A stretch of 64,000 nt of DNA. Origin: Aliidiomarina haloalkalitolerans (lineage in GTDB: Bacteria > Pseudomonadota > Gammaproteobacteria > Enterobacterales > Alteromonadaceae). Positions 27,815-38,025 of this stretch are shown here, piece by piece (positions within the stretch are counted from its first letter, which is position 1; each line of letters opens with the position of its first letter). The translations under genes and the position numbers were made by a program. The stretch covers positions 124,001-188,000 of the forward strand of contig NZ_PIPI01000002.1 in NCBI RefSeq assembly GCF_003987315.1, read 5' to 3'. The notes under the pieces are model-generated. The model searched no databases. It was not told the DNA's origin and was given only the letters and a program-made list of their open reading frames with translations.

Positions 27815-29857
27815 ATGTTGCAATTTTCTTCTTTTTCAATGAATTCGAAACACTTAGCCGTTGCCACGCTGGCGTTAGCAGTTACTGCAGGCTGTACGCC
27901 TTCTGAGCCAACCACTGCGAGCAACGAAGTAGCTCATCATGAGCGTCGCGCGCTGTTAATCAGTATCGACTCCCTAAATGAAGCTATTTTGCGCGACACA
28001 CTGACCGCAGAACAAGTCCCGAATTTTTATCAGCTATTCGATTTTGGCGCATGTACCGAGTTCGCTCAGCCGGCCTTTCCTTCTGTGACTGCCGCTGGTC
28101 ATGCCGCATTATGGACCGGAACTTACGGTGACATCAGTCAGATTACCGGTAACACCTCGCATCGTTTACCTCGCGACCAAAATACCGTTATGTCGCTAGT
28201 TTCTGGCTATGACGCCGACAATTCTTCCGCTGAACCGATTTGGATTACCGCAGCCCTTAATGGTCGCTCGGTGGGCGGTCATCACGTCACACAAGCACCT
28301 CGTATTCCCGGTTTTCCCGCTCGTGTTGGTGCCCAAAGTGCCCAAGCGCTTGCTGACCAAGAACGCATTGCTCAGGCCTACCAGCTCGACAATATCACCG
28401 TCATGAATGGCTACAACATTCAGGTCAATGGCGACGCTGCCCTGTCTGCTGCCGATGTTGAATGGCTTGCGGACGACGCCGAATGGCAGAACATTGCCGC
28501 GCTCGATGTTGATATCGCAGCGGCACAAGTTGAGCCACGTTATTTCCGTTGGCAAAATCGCGCTGGTCAATTTTACGGGGTTTTCTACGGTGAATCTGAC
28601 TACGACCGCGTTGCAGTGAACACAACACCGAACGCCGACGGTGCCATTATTGCGTTCGCCCATCCCGTTGAAGACACCGCTCCTCAGGGCCGAGCATTAG
28701 CCCGCCATTTTTCTGAGCCACTGAAAGTGTCCGCCGAGCAAGGTGATACCTTTTTGCGATTACGCCTTTTTGAGGCAGCCGCAGACGGAAGCGACTTTGT
28801 CCTGTACCACCCAGCCATGCATGTCATGGATATTAATAATCTCGCAATGCGCGAGCGCTACAACAATGAAGTACGCGGTTGGTTTGGGAACTCGTCAACG
28901 CGCCTATATAGCCGTGGCGGCCTTGGAACGCCACTCTTTCAAAATGGCGACGGCACGGCAGAAGCGCGTTACTTAGAAACGGCTGAGTTGGCAACGAAGC
29001 TGTTCAACAAAGGTTCTGCGTTCTTTTGGAATGAGCTTGGTGTTGACCTCTTGGTCGACTACTTCCCTCTCGCAGACTCTATTGATCACACTATTTCCGG
29101 TTATTTAGCGAGTGATTCACCCGCTTACAATCCTGAAATAGCTGCCCGTGCTCGCGATCTTCGGACGCGAACGTGGCAATTAGTCGATATTCGCCTCGGT
29201 CATTTAATGACACTCACACGCGGCGAAGACAGTGCGCTATTTGTTGGTGGTGACCATGGCATGCGTCCAAGTTGGCGCGAGTTTTTACCGAACGTGTTAA
29301 TGCAAGAAGCGGGCTTACAATTCCTCGATGAAAACGGCATGGTGGATCTGTCACGTTCGGTTGCTGTTTCACCAAATGCCTATTGGATTAGCGTGAACAG
29401 TACTGAGTATCGTGGCGGCATTGTCGAAGACGCCGATAAAGACGAAGTGATAGCGAAGATTGTCGCCGCTCTCGAAGGTTTAACTGACGAAAATGGTGAG
29501 CGGGTTGTCGAACGCGTGTATATCGCTAGCGAGCACCCGGAGCTCGGCATTGGTGGTGCTGCCGGTGGTGATGTCTATTGGGAAACCGTTCGCGGCTACA
29601 GTCCTAGTCGCAATGTTCGCGGCGAATCATCAGTAAATGCCAATGGGCGGATTTCGGCTGGCCACTCGCATGCATCCACGAGCCCAGACATGTACACGGT
29701 TACCTGTGCATACGGCCAGCACTTCCCTGCTCGCCGCATCCCTGGCTCCCGCCTTATCGACATGGCACCAACGGTGGCTGATTATTTAGGTATTCCTGCG
29801 CCGAAACATGCGGTCGGTCAGTCGCTCTATCCGGCGCTGCGTGGACAGTCGGAATAA
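27815..29857 (+). CDS. Exported type I phosphodiesterase / alkaline phosphatase-superfamily protein
   Basis: 680 aa. A signal sequence ends in LAVTAGC, an imperfect lipobox (Thr at -3), so lipoprotein status is open. Metal and nucleophile residues of PF01663 (nucleotide pyrophosphatase/phosphodiesterase) can be read: Asp52 (ISIDSLNE), Thr92 in FPSVTAAGHA, DSIDHTISGY, GGDHGMRP and a late SAGHSHAS. The enzyme should hydrolyse phosphodiester or phosphomonoester bonds in the periplasm or at the surface; the substrate is unknown. Start 27815 has GGATAACGAAG upstream; Met 9 is an alternative. Confidence 0.88.
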   Translation: MLQFSSFSMNSKHLAVATLALAVTAGCTPSEPTTASNEVAHHERRALLISIDSLNEAILRDTLTAEQVPNFYQLFDFGACTEFAQPAFPSVTAAGHAALWTGTYGDISQITGNTSHRLPRDQNTVMSLVSGYDADNSSAEPIWITAALNGRSVGGHHVTQAPRIPGFPARVGAQSAQALADQERIAQAYQLDNITVMNGYNIQVNGDAALSAADVEWLADDAEWQNIAALDVDIAAAQVEPRYFRWQNRAGQFYGVFYGESDYDRVAVNTTPNADGAIIAFAHPVEDTAPQGRALARHFSEPLKVSAEQGDTFLRLRLFEAAADGSDFVLYHPAMHVMDINNLAMRERYNNEVRGWFGNSSTRLYSRGGLGTPLFQNGDGTAEARYLETAELATKLFNKGSAFFWNELGVDLLVDYFPLADSIDHTISGYLASDSPAYNPEIAARARDLRTRTWQLVDIRLGHLMTLTRGEDSALFVGGDHGMRPSWREFLPNVLMQEAGLQFLDENGMVDLSRSVAVSPNAYWISVNSTEYRGGIVEDADKDEVIAKIVAALEGLTDENGERVVERVYIASEHPELGIGGAAGGDVYWETVRGYSPSRNVRGESSVNANGRISAGHSHASTSPDMYTVTCAYGQHFPARRIPGSRLIDMAPTVADYLGIPAPKHAVGQSLYPALRGQSE

Positions 29858-29893
29858 ACTAACCAATAGCTGTAAACTTGGCTCATGGTCATA

Positions 29894-29917
29894 GCGATGC
29901 GCTGCTACAGCGCATCG
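29894..29917. other. Perfect hairpin around the ABC ATPase stop codon
   Basis: CGATGCGCTG (29895-29904) and CAGCGCATCG (29908-29917) form a 10-bp stem with a three-base loop; the loop is exactly the TAG stop of the minus-strand ATPase gene. No T-run follows on either strand, so it is not a classic terminator; it may protect the mRNA 3' end. Confidence 0.6.
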
Positions 29918-30594
29918 ACTATGCGACCATCCACTAAATTGATTGTGCGATCACACTGCGCCGATAAACGCGGATCGTGAGTGACTAAGAGCACTGCACA
30001 GTCATGCTCACTTTGGATTTTCCGAAACAAGGCAAAAACCTCTTCTGCCGATTTTGAGTCAAGATTACCGGTCGGTTCATCAGCCAACAATAACGCCGGA
30101 TTAGTTGCAAGCGCACGAGCAATGGCCACCCGTTGTTGCTGGCCGCCTGATAACTGATTCGGCCGACGATCGCTTAACTTCTCCAAACCCACCGCGGCTA
30201 GTAATGCTCGCGCTCGGTCACGAGCTTCGTTGTCGGGTTTACCCTGGTGCAGCATCAATGGCATCAGGACGTTGTCTAAAGCAGAGAATGCCTGAATTAA
30301 ATGGTGGAACTGGAAAACAAATCCCAAGGCACGCCCACGTAACTGGGTACGCTCGAGATCATCCATTGCACTTGTCGCCTGGCCATGGAGGTATAGCTCA
30401 CCTGAGGTTGGCTGATCGAGCAAGCCCATGATATTTAACAGGGTACTTTTGCCTGAACCCGAGGGGCCAACAAGGGCCGTAAAGTCGTCGACCGACAACG
30501 TTAGGTTAATGCCGTGGAGAACTTCAACTTCGTTCGGCATGCCAATGTTATATGATTTTTTCAGTGCCTTGAGACGCATGATTTCGTTAGACAT
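29905..30594 (-). CDS. ABC transporter ATPase, MacB/LolD type
   Basis: 229 aa from the ATG at 30594, which has GGAGG nine bases upstream. Walker [11 protein letters not shown]-loop VFQFHHLI, signature LSGGQQQR, Walker [15 protein letters not shown] and the switch HDPR. The TGNLDS form is typical of the MacB/LolD/FtsE group that drives mechanotransmission rather than bulk transport. Overlaps the permease gene by 8 bases. Last gene of a three-gene exporter operon. Confidence 0.93.
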   Translation of the reverse strand: MSNEIMRLKALKKSYNIGMPNEVEVLHGINLTLSVDDFTALVGPSGSGKSTLLNIMGLLDQPTSGELYLHGQATSAMDDLERTQLRGRALGFVFQFHHLIQAFSALDNVLMPLMLHQGKPDNEARDRARALLAAVGLEKLSDRRPNQLSGGQQQRVAIARALATNPALLLADEPTGNLDSKSAEEVFALFRKIQSEHDCAVLLVTHDPRLSAQCDRTINLVDGRIVDAL

Positions 30595-31798
30595 AACGAA
30601 TAGCCTCCACAGGGTCGAGTTGCGCTGCTCTGCGCGCAGGTATCGCCGCCGCAATCACGCCGGTTATCGTTGCCAAGCTGACGGCTGCAACAATTAGCGA
30701 CTGCGCGACGGGAATATAAAACAACCCGGGGCCAAAGGTATTAAACACCCACACCAACGCATAACTGGCTGCAACACCAAAAATCGACCCAAAAAGTCCA
30801 AATAAAGCGCCCTGCAACAAAAAGACACGCAAAATTTGCTGTTGGCTGGCACCCGTCGCACGCAATATGCCAATCTCACGGGTGCGTTGCACAACACTTA
30901 CCGATAAGACGCTCGCAATACCAAACGCCACCGAGATGCCGACAAAAACAATGATCATATTGGTCGACAAGCTCTGTGCACTCAAAGCATTCATCAATTG
31001 TGAATTCGTCATTATCCAGCTTTCGGAACGTAGCTGCGTCAAGCGACCTATACTTTGGGCGATACTTTCGGCGGTAAAAATGTCAGCAACACGCAGATCA
31101 ATAACGGTTACGCCGCCAATCAGCCCAAGCATAGACTGCGCTTGGCGCAAGTCTAAATAGACGTAACGGGCGTCTAATTCACGTACGCCAAGCTCGAAAA
31201 TACCAGCAATATTCACCACGCGACTTTCTTGCTGGCCCGTGTCGAGCCTTATTTTGCTGCCAACACGAACACCTAAATCCTGGGCCAACTGGGAGCCTAT
31301 CAGTACCTCATCAGCACCGATGCTTAACCGCCCGCTGACCATGTAGTCTTGCAGTGGGACAATTTGCTGATAGCGTTCCAAAGTAATTCCAACTAAAGCA
31401 ACTGATGAAATCGCCTCACCACGCAATACGAGAGCCGGACCTGAAACAATGGGTGACACAGCGGTTAATTCAGTACGTTCGTCGAGGGCAGCAACAATTT
31501 GTTGCCAGTTATTAATACTTCGTAATCGCTGCGCTCGCTTGTCTTCATTCACAAATTGCACGACACCCTCTGGGACCGGTACAAGCCGATTCACTTCATC
31601 TGGCTGTAAGAGGCGTATGTGCGCTTGGGTACCTAGGGTTCGTTCAATGACATTTGCTTGCAGACCTTGAATGAGAGCACTGACAAAAACGATGACAGCA
31701 ACGCCGACAGCGACACCTATAGTAATCATGAAGGTCTGCATTCGCCCTTCGCGAAGAAAGGCAATGGCAATCACCCATTCGGTCCAGAGTTTGTTCAT
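30587..31798 (-). CDS. ABC transporter permease, MacB/FtsX family
   Basis: 403 aa. One N-terminal helix (TFMITIGVAVGVAVIVFVSAL), a large periplasmic domain (about 50-270) and three C-terminal helices with the FtsX core, including EIGILRATGASQQQILRVFLLQG. This is the four-helix layout of MacB/LolC-E permeases. The start overlaps the end of the adaptor gene by 4 bases (31795-31798). With the ATPase and adaptor it should form an envelope exporter for an unknown substrate. Confidence 0.92.
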   Translation of the reverse strand: MNKLWTEWVIAIAFLREGRMQTFMITIGVAVGVAVIVFVSALIQGLQANVIERTLGTQAHIRLLQPDEVNRLVPVPEGVVQFVNEDKRAQRLRSINNWQQIVAALDERTELTAVSPIVSGPALVLRGEAISSVALVGITLERYQQIVPLQDYMVSGRLSIGADEVLIGSQLAQDLGVRVGSKIRLDTGQQESRVVNIAGIFELGVRELDARYVYLDLRQAQSMLGLIGGVTVIDLRVADIFTAESIAQSIGRLTQLRSESWIMTNSQLMNALSAQSLSTNMIIVFVGISVAFGIASVLSVSVVQRTREIGILRATGASQQQILRVFLLQGALFGLFGSIFGVAASYALVWVFNTFGPGLFYIPVAQSLIVAAVSLATITGVIAAAIPARRAAQLDPVEAIRYV

Positions 31799-32952
31799 CG
31801 CGAACTCTGCACTCGAATCCGTTGCCCTGCCTCAAGTTCATTCAGCGCGGTCATGATGACCTGATCGCCCGGCTCGAGCCCCCTGAGAATTTCGGTCTGG
31901 GTTAAACCACGTAGTCCTAATTCAACTGTTTGCCACTCAGTCTGTCTATCCCGTACGACCAGCACTTGGGCTCTAGCACCGGTATTGTGTTGCAATGCTT
32001 CGTTTGGAATAACCAGAGTTGCTGAGCGCCGTGCCGTCTCAATACTAACCGACACGGTCAGGTCTTGCCGCAGAAAGTCGCTTTCATCAGAAACTTGCAG
32101 ACGCACTTCGATTGTTCCCCGCTCGGGGTCAACTGCAGGTGCGATGAAGGTCAGAGATGCAGGGAAGGGTTTCTCAGGATAAGCGTCAGCAATAATCACT
32201 GCTGATTGCTGTAGGGCGAGTTGCCCCAGATTGCGCTCATCGAGTTGGGCGCGCACTTCCAGTACGCCATCAAGTGCGACAGTTAGCAGCGTTTGGCCGG
32301 GCTGAGCGATATCTCCGGTCTCAACAAAGCGAGTTAATATGACACCTGCGCTTGGAGCACGAATGATGGTCTTGTCTCGTTGCGCTTGTAACTGCGCCAG
32401 CTCAGCTTGTAAACGCTGTTCTTCGGTGCCACCAACGGCCAAGGCAGCCAATTGTAACTGTGCATTAGTGTGGTTGATTCGTGCTAAACGCTCGAGGCGT
32501 TGGGCTTGTTCATAGGCTTCTTCGGCAAGCAAATTAGCTTGCCACAATTCAAGGCGACGCTTGCTCTCGCGCTCGGATTGTGTCAATTCAATAGTCGCAC
32601 GCTCAAGCTCGACCTCAGCTTGCGGCCGCTGCTTAGAACTTAATTCATTGAGTGCGGTTTGCACTTGACGGAGTTGTGCGTCGATGGTTTCGGCGCGCAA
32701 CTCGAACAATACATCGCCCGCCTCAACTCGATCACCCTCAGTGACATGGCGAGTGACGATCATACCCGCCACTTCCGTGCCAACGTGCAAACGCGCTTGA
32801 TTCATTACTCGGCCTGAAGCGACCACGGTTTGTACCAGTGGAGCTGACTGCATGAGATGGACTTGCACGACAGGACCTTGCCATTTTTGGAAAGTGAAAT
32901 AGCCCACAACGATCAAGAAGCTTCCAAGCAATATTACTTTAGTTTTCGACAT
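31795..32952 (-). CDS. Periplasmic adaptor (HlyD/MacA family) of the ABC exporter
   Basis: 385 aa from the ATG at 32952, with TAGGTG upstream; a GTG three codons earlier is also possible. N-terminal anchor helix (VILLGSFLIVVGYFTF), a barrel-lipoyl half (VGTEVAGMIVTRHVTEGDRV), a long coiled coil (about 110-200, rich in Gln, Glu and Leu), the second lipoyl half (TIIRAPSAGVILTRFVETGD) and beta-barrel domains. First gene of the adaptor-permease-ATPase operon. No outer membrane channel gene is nearby, so TolC is presumably encoded elsewhere. Confidence 0.9.
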   Translation of the reverse strand: MSKTKVILLGSFLIVVGYFTFQKWQGPVVQVHLMQSAPLVQTVVASGRVMNQARLHVGTEVAGMIVTRHVTEGDRVEAGDVLFELRAETIDAQLRQVQTALNELSSKQRPQAEVELERATIELTQSERESKRRLELWQANLLAEEAYEQAQRLERLARINHTNAQLQLAALAVGGTEEQRLQAELAQLQAQRDKTIIRAPSAGVILTRFVETGDIAQPGQTLLTVALDGVLEVRAQLDERNLGQLALQQSAVIIADAYPEKPFPASLTFIAPAVDPERGTIEVRLQVSDESDFLRQDLTVSVSIETARRSATLVIPNEALQHNTGARAQVLVVRDRQTEWQTVELGLRGLTQTEILRGLEPGDQVIMTALNELEAGQRIRVQSSR

Positions 32953-33061
32953 GGCGCGCACCTACATTTCCCTCGCAACAGACGCTATGCATTATAGTCA
33001 CAGGATCTCTCGCGCGGCTAGGCACGCACTACGAACGAAATGTCGCGGCTTGTGCAGTTAC

Positions 33062-34651
33062 TTAAGCCCCTTGCTCGCGCAAGTAATCCTCGTAAGTTCC
33101 AGAGAAGTTGCGCATGCCAGAGGCTGTTAGTTCAATAATCCGTGATGCGATCGAGGAAACAAATTCACGGTCATGGCTGACGAACAATAAAGTGCCGTCA
33201 TAATGCTCAAGCGCGAGGTTCAGCGCTTCAATCGATTCCATGTCGAGGTGGTTCGTAGGTTCATCCATAATCAATATATTCGGGCGCTGCATCATTAATT
33301 TACCAAAAATCATGCGGCCTTTTTCACCACCAGACAAGATCGTCACTGGCTTCTTAATATCATCTTGGGAGAATAACATCCGCCCCAATACGCCACGAAT
33401 GGCTTGCTCGTCGTGATGCGGTTGCTTCCACTGGCTCATCCAATCAAAGACAGTGATTTTCTCTTTAAACCAGTCCGAATGATCCTGGGCGTAATAGCCA
33501 ATATTCACATTCTCCGACCATTTAATCAGACCACTGTCGGCTTGGTATTGACCCATTAAACATTTCAGCAGAGTTGTTTTACCAATACCGTTCGCACCGA
33601 GAATCGCGACCTTTTCACCCACTTCGATCATGGCACTGATATTCTTCAATACCTGCAATTCATCGAATGACTTCGACACGTCTTCAAGCTCTAACGCGAG
33701 GCGATATAACTTCTTCTCTTGTTCGAAGCGAATATATGGACTAACTCGGCTTGACGCTTTCACTTCAGCTAGCTGGATTTTATCAATTTGCTTGGCGCGC
33801 GATGTCGCTTGTTTTGCTTTCGAAGCGTTTGCTGAGAAACGGCTGACAAACTGCTGCAGCTCAGCAATCTTTTCTTTCTTCTTAGCATTTTCATTCAAGA
33901 GTTGTTCGCGAGCCTGAGTGGCGGCAAACATATATTGCTCGTAGTTACCTGGGTAGACACGCAATTCACCATAATCAATATCGGCCATATGCGTGCACAC
34001 CGAGTTCAAGAAATGACGATCATGGGAAATAATAATCATGGTCGATTGACGTTGGTTTAAAACGTCTTCTAACCATCGAATGGTATTGATATCGAGGTTG
34101 TTGGTCGGTTCATCGAGTAACATGATGTCCGGCTCAGAAAACAGCACCTGCGCCAATAAAACACGGAGCTTTAAGCCCGGTGCTATTTCACTCATTAAGC
34201 CATAGTGTTGCTCGAGTGGAATACCAACACCGATCAGTAATTCTCCGGCGCGTGACTCGGCGGTATAACCGTCCATTTCGGCAAATGCGACTTCTAATTC
34301 CGCCACCCGCATGCCGTCTTCTTCACTCATTTCTGCCATTGCATAAATGCGATCGCGCTCGGCCTTTACTTGCCACAATTCTTCATGACCCATAATCACC
34401 GTATCGACCACGCTAAATTGTTCATAAGCAAATTGGTCTTGCCGCAGTTTACCCACGCGCATATTCGGTTCAATCGACACATTACCCGTCGATGGCTCTT
34501 GCTCACCGCTTAAAATGCGCATAAAAGTCGACTTACCGCAGCCATTAGCGCCAATTAAGCCGTAGCGATTACCTTCACCAAACTTAACAGAGATATTTTC
34601 AAAAAGAGGTTTAGCACCAAATTGCATGGTGATATTTGCAGCAGAAATCAC
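33062..34651 (-). CDS. ybiT: ABC-F ATPase YbiT
   Basis: 529 aa, collinear with E. coli YbiT (530) by memory of that sequence: [19 protein letters not shown] at the start, Walker [10 protein letters not shown] and GANGIGKTT, a YbiT-style degenerate first signature ([12 protein letters not shown]), second signature LSGGEKGRM, and DEPTNNLD / DEPTNHLD. The linker between the two cassettes ([20 protein letters not shown]) is the P-site tRNA interaction motif region. ABC-F proteins act on the ribosome and do not transport. GTG start. Confidence 0.95.
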   Translation of the reverse strand: MISAANITMQFGAKPLFENISVKFGEGNRYGLIGANGCGKSTFMRILSGEQEPSTGNVSIEPNMRVGKLRQDQFAYEQFSVVDTVIMGHEELWQVKAERDRIYAMAEMSEEDGMRVAELEVAFAEMDGYTAESRAGELLIGVGIPLEQHYGLMSEIAPGLKLRVLLAQVLFSEPDIMLLDEPTNNLDINTIRWLEDVLNQRQSTMIIISHDRHFLNSVCTHMADIDYGELRVYPGNYEQYMFAATQAREQLLNENAKKKEKIAELQQFVSRFSANASKAKQATSRAKQIDKIQLAEVKASSRVSPYIRFEQEKKLYRLALELEDVSKSFDELQVLKNISAMIEVGEKVAILGANGIGKTTLLKCLMGQYQADSGLIKWSENVNIGYYAQDHSDWFKEKITVFDWMSQWKQPHHDEQAIRGVLGRMLFSQDDIKKPVTILSGGEKGRMIFGKLMMQRPNILIMDEPTNHLDMESIEALNLALEHYDGTLLFVSHDREFVSSIASRIIELTASGMRNFSGTYEDYLREQGA

Positions 34652-34745
34652 GATTTAATACCCGAACAAAAAATAGGCGCGTAATCTACGTGTTTTACCG
34701 CCAAATTACAAAGAATAACGCCAATGATTTTACTTTCTGGCGGTT

Positions 34746-36137
34746 TTAGACGATTCGCGCTCGAAAGCGGCGACCTTTCAGTTTGTCTTGACCTAAAATT
34801 GCCAACGCTTGCTTTGCTTTATTACGACGCACAGCGACATAACTCACTTGGCTTTGGACACTGATTTTACCGACACTGGCAAAATCGATACGGTCATCGC
34901 GAGTTAACGCACCAACGATGTCACCCGGTCGCAGTTTGTCCTTTTTCCCCGCCAAAATTTGAACTGTCGACATCAATGCAGGCTCAGGGCTTTCTGGGTT
35001 GGCTTGAGCGGCAGGTAAAGGCGTGAGTGCAACGTGTTGCTTTAGCGCGTCTTTTAATAAATTAAACTTATAGGCGTCAGCTTCAGTGACGAGAGTTATC
35101 GCTAAACCTTTTTCACCCGCCCGGCCAGTACGTCCAATACGGTGAATATGTGTCTCTGCATCGTGAGCTAAATTAACGTTCACCACCATGTCTAGCGCTT
35201 TAATATCCAAACCACGCGCTGCAACGTCAGTTGCAACAAGAATACGAACACTTTGATTATTAAACAGCATCAAGGTTTGCTCGCGCTCTCTTTGTTCGAG
35301 ATCGCCGTGTAACGCCATCACACTAAATTGATGGTTCTTCAATAACGTATACAGGTCGTGAGTTTCGCGCTTCGTGTTGCAAAAGAGAATCGCGTTGTTC
35401 GGCCGTTGCTCAAGCAACAACTGAAGCACCGCATCTTCACGTTGCGAAGGATTAATTTGATAAAAAACCTGCTCAATGACGTCGTCAACTCGCTCTTCGG
35501 ACACAACAACCTTTTTCGGCATGCGCATTAATTTCTTAGCCAGTGACTCAATTTGCACTGGGAACGTGGCGCTAAATAAGAGCGTTTGACGCTTACTTGG
35601 CATGGCGCCGACGATTTTATCCAGCTCTTCTTGGAAGCCCATATCAAGCATGCGATCTGCTTCATCTAACACCAAGGTACGCAACTGCGTGAAATCAAGG
35701 CGTTGCTGCCCAAGATGATCAAGCACACGACCGGGAGTTCCGACGATAATGTGCGCACCATGCTGCAGAGACTGTATTTGCGCTCGCGCAGGAACGCCAC
35801 CGCACAAGGTAAGCACTTTTAGATTGGCTAGGTTACGGGCTAAGCGGCGGATTTCTTCAGCAACTTGTTCAGCCAACTCACGAGTCGGACACAGAACGAC
35901 GCCCTGAATGCAATAGGCAGCTACATCCACGCTAGCTAACAGCCCAAGCGCAAACGCGGCGGTTTTACCCGAGCCAGTTTGTGCCTGCGCAATCACATCC
36001 TCACCCGCCAAGATTAATGGCAGACTTTGCGCCTGAACCGGCGTCATTTGCGAATATTCAAGCGTCTCGAGTGTTGCGAGCTGTTGCTTTGAAAGAGGGA
36101 GTGACGAAAATTGTACTGATGTGTCTGCAGCGTGCAT
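34746..36137 (-). CDS. dbpA: ATP-dependent RNA helicase DbpA
   Basis: 463 aa. DEAD-box core with [55 protein letters not shown] and [10 protein letters not shown]. The C-terminal RNA recognition domain specific for 23S rRNA hairpin 92 is present (KDKLRPGDIVGALT, about 383-396, to KGRRFRARIV). It acts in 50S subunit assembly. Slightly longer than E. coli DbpA (457). Confidence 0.95.
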   Translation of the reverse strand: MHAADTSVQFSSLPLSKQQLATLETLEYSQMTPVQAQSLPLILAGEDVIAQAQTGSGKTAAFALGLLASVDVAAYCIQGVVLCPTRELAEQVAEEIRRLARNLANLKVLTLCGGVPARAQIQSLQHGAHIIVGTPGRVLDHLGQQRLDFTQLRTLVLDEADRMLDMGFQEELDKIVGAMPSKRQTLLFSATFPVQIESLAKKLMRMPKKVVVSEERVDDVIEQVFYQINPSQREDAVLQLLLEQRPNNAILFCNTKRETHDLYTLLKNHQFSVMALHGDLEQREREQTLMLFNNQSVRILVATDVAARGLDIKALDMVVNVNLAHDAETHIHRIGRTGRAGEKGLAITLVTEADAYKFNLLKDALKQHVALTPLPAAQANPESPEPALMSTVQILAGKKDKLRPGDIVGALTRDDRIDFASVGKISVQSQVSYVAVRRNKAKQALAILGQDKLKGRRFRARIV

Positions 36138-36237
36138 GAGCCTTTGTCCAAACAGGCCCGTGGCCCGAAACTAAAAAGGCATTATACCTGATTGCGGCTC
36201 ATCACGCTGAAAAACTGTACGCTCAGCACATAAGTCA

Positions 36238-36891
36238 TTAGCCAACCGGCAAGTGACCCGTTTTCACATAGATAATAGTTTCTTGCTCAACATAGGGCGT
36301 GTGCTGGCTTAGGTGTGGACTGCGTAGCCATGTTCCAGCTGGATAGCGACCATGCTCGTCAATAAACTCGCCACTCAACACCAGTATTTCCTCGCCACCG
36401 AAGTGTCGATGTGGCTTAAACACTTCCCCGGCGGGCCATTTCACCAGTGCACAGTGTTCGGTTTCGAAACTATGGAGCGGCATCACTTGCAAGCCGCCTT
36501 GCCCCGGTAACCACGGAGTTTGATTGGTGTTAATGCGAACCGTTTCTAAGTCTTGGTGAGCAAATTGATGCAATTTCACAAATAATGTACAGCCCTCGCG
36601 ACTGAACGGTGCATGGTGAGAGCCTGGTGGGTTGCGGATATAGGTGCCCGCAGGATAGTCACCATTCTCATCAGAAAACACCCCTTCGAGTACGAATATT
36701 TCTTCGCCAAGTGGATGTTCGTGAGTGTTAAATGCGGCACCAGCTGCGTAGCGGACAATGCTAGTCGCCCGTCCCCGCTCGGCTTCTTCGCGCTCTAAAA
36801 GTTTGCGCTCAACACCGACAGCTGGACTGGCTTGCCACTGTTCCTCGGCATTGCGTACAACAACTTTCTTGGCGAAATCCATATTTAACAT
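36238..36891 (-). CDS. Bicupin protein of the ChrR-like cupin type
   Basis: 217 aa from the ATG at 36891 (AAGGTGG upstream). Two tandem cupin domains: the first with FNTHEHPLGEEIFVLEG and GTYIRNPPGSHH (about 60-95), the second with FKPHRHFGGEEILVLSG and GTWLRSPHLSQH (about 155-200). Each carries the His-x-His...Glu...His metal set. It resembles the cupin part of ChrR anti-sigma factors, but no zinc-binding anti-sigma half or partner ECF sigma gene is here. Enzyme or sensor; function unknown. Confidence 0.85.
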   Translation of the reverse strand: MLNMDFAKKVVVRNAEEQWQASPAVGVERKLLEREEAERGRATSIVRYAAGAAFNTHEHPLGEEIFVLEGVFSDENGDYPAGTYIRNPPGSHHAPFSREGCTLFVKLHQFAHQDLETVRINTNQTPWLPGQGGLQVMPLHSFETEHCALVKWPAGEVFKPHRHFGGEEILVLSGEFIDEHGRYPAGTWLRSPHLSQHTPYVEQETIIYVKTGHLPVG

Positions 36892-36936
36892 GACACCACC
36901 TTTGCTCATTCTCAATTACGACAAAAATATTGAACA

Positions 36937-38022
36937 CTAGATACTGGTATCGAACTCGTTTTGATCAATGTCCGCTAAACAGGCCATTAAGTGCTCGCGC
37001 CAATACTCAGGCGAGTGCGCCATGGCGCTGCGACCAACACTAATTTCACAAACCGAGTAATCGGGGTTTGCGTTACGCGGTTTGGACAACACTAAAATGC
37101 CGTGGTTGTGTAAATAACGCTTGGTTGCGGCAATCACTGCTGCGTGGCTGTGCGCTATATGAAGATGAAACATCGCACCTTGAGGCTGTTGTGGGTTCAC
37201 TGCAACCCCTGGAACGGTTGCCAACAGTGGGCCTAATCGCTGGGCATAAGTCACCGCATCACTGATTGACGCCAAGTTCTCCTCGAGACCTTGTTCAGCA
37301 GCGAGTATGTAAGGATAAAACGAAATTAAATTACCCCCTGCGCGGCGATTCCAAATCCGAGCCTCGGCAATAAAATCTTCTTCGCCGGCCAAGATAGCAC
37401 CCGCTATCCCGCCCAAGTCTTTATACAAACTGACATAAACAGAATCGGCCAACGCAGCAATCTCAGTCAGTGATTTGTGATAATACGCCGGACATTGCCA
37501 CAATCGAGCGCCATCGAAGTGTACGGCAATGTTATGTTGGCGTGCCCACTCTGACTGCGTCACAAGCTCATTCCACTCCGGGAGTTGACCACCGATTTCC
37601 CGCATTGGCAGCTCTAAAAGCACTGCCGCTAATTGTTCTGAGTCGAGTGCTTGCAGGTCATCGAGTTGAATCGGTCGCTCAACGTGTCCAGTTAACACTG
37701 CTTGCAAGCCCCATAACTTTTGCATGCTGTCTTGTTCATGCAGCATTAAGTGCGAAGTTGGGTGCAATGCGACAGCTAAACGTTGGCTGCGTTCGCTATA
37801 AATTCTTAAAGCTAAAGGCTGAGCCAGTGTGCCACTGGCAAGAAATAGCGCGGCAGGTTTACCGAGCATACGCGCTATTTTTTGCTCGAATTCCGCGATT
37901 AAATCACCGCTACCATACACATCAGCGGTTGCACCCTCGGCTCGCTGAGCAAGCTGACTGAGCAATTCCGCCATACTTTTCTGTGGGTGACGTAAAATAG
38001 AGGCTTGAAAGGGTGTTTTCAT
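36937..38022 (-). CDS. PLP-dependent beta-eliminating lyase (threonine aldolase-like)
   Basis: 361 aa fold-type I PLP enzyme of the L-threonine aldolase / beta-eliminating lyase family (PF01212). The PLP lysine is Lys201 in SLYKDLGGIAG, and Asp170 in VHFDGARLW should bind the pyridine nitrogen. YGSGDLIAEFEQKIA at about 36-50 is the family N-terminal motif, and ASGTLAQ binds phosphate. The substrate cannot be fixed from sequence. The ATG is three bases after the tspO stop, so translation is coupled. Confidence 0.88.
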   Translation of the reverse strand: MKTPFQASILRHPQKSMAELLSQLAQRAEGATADVYGSGDLIAEFEQKIARMLGKPAALFLASGTLAQPLALRIYSERSQRLAVALHPTSHLMLHEQDSMQKLWGLQAVLTGHVERPIQLDDLQALDSEQLAAVLLELPMREIGGQLPEWNELVTQSEWARQHNIAVHFDGARLWQCPAYYHKSLTEIAALADSVYVSLYKDLGGIAGAILAGEEDFIAEARIWNRRAGGNLISFYPYILAAEQGLEENLASISDAVTYAQRLGPLLATVPGVAVNPQQPQGAMFHLHIAHSHAAVIAATKRYLHNHGILVLSKPRNANPDYSVCEISVGRSAMAHSPEYWREHLMACLADIDQNEFDTSI

Positions 38023-38025
38023 GAG

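Noticed and set aside
34690-34746. ACCGCCA...TGGCGGT as a terminator next to dbpA
   Set aside because: The loop is about 40 bases and the T-run is weak, so the pairing could easily be chance.
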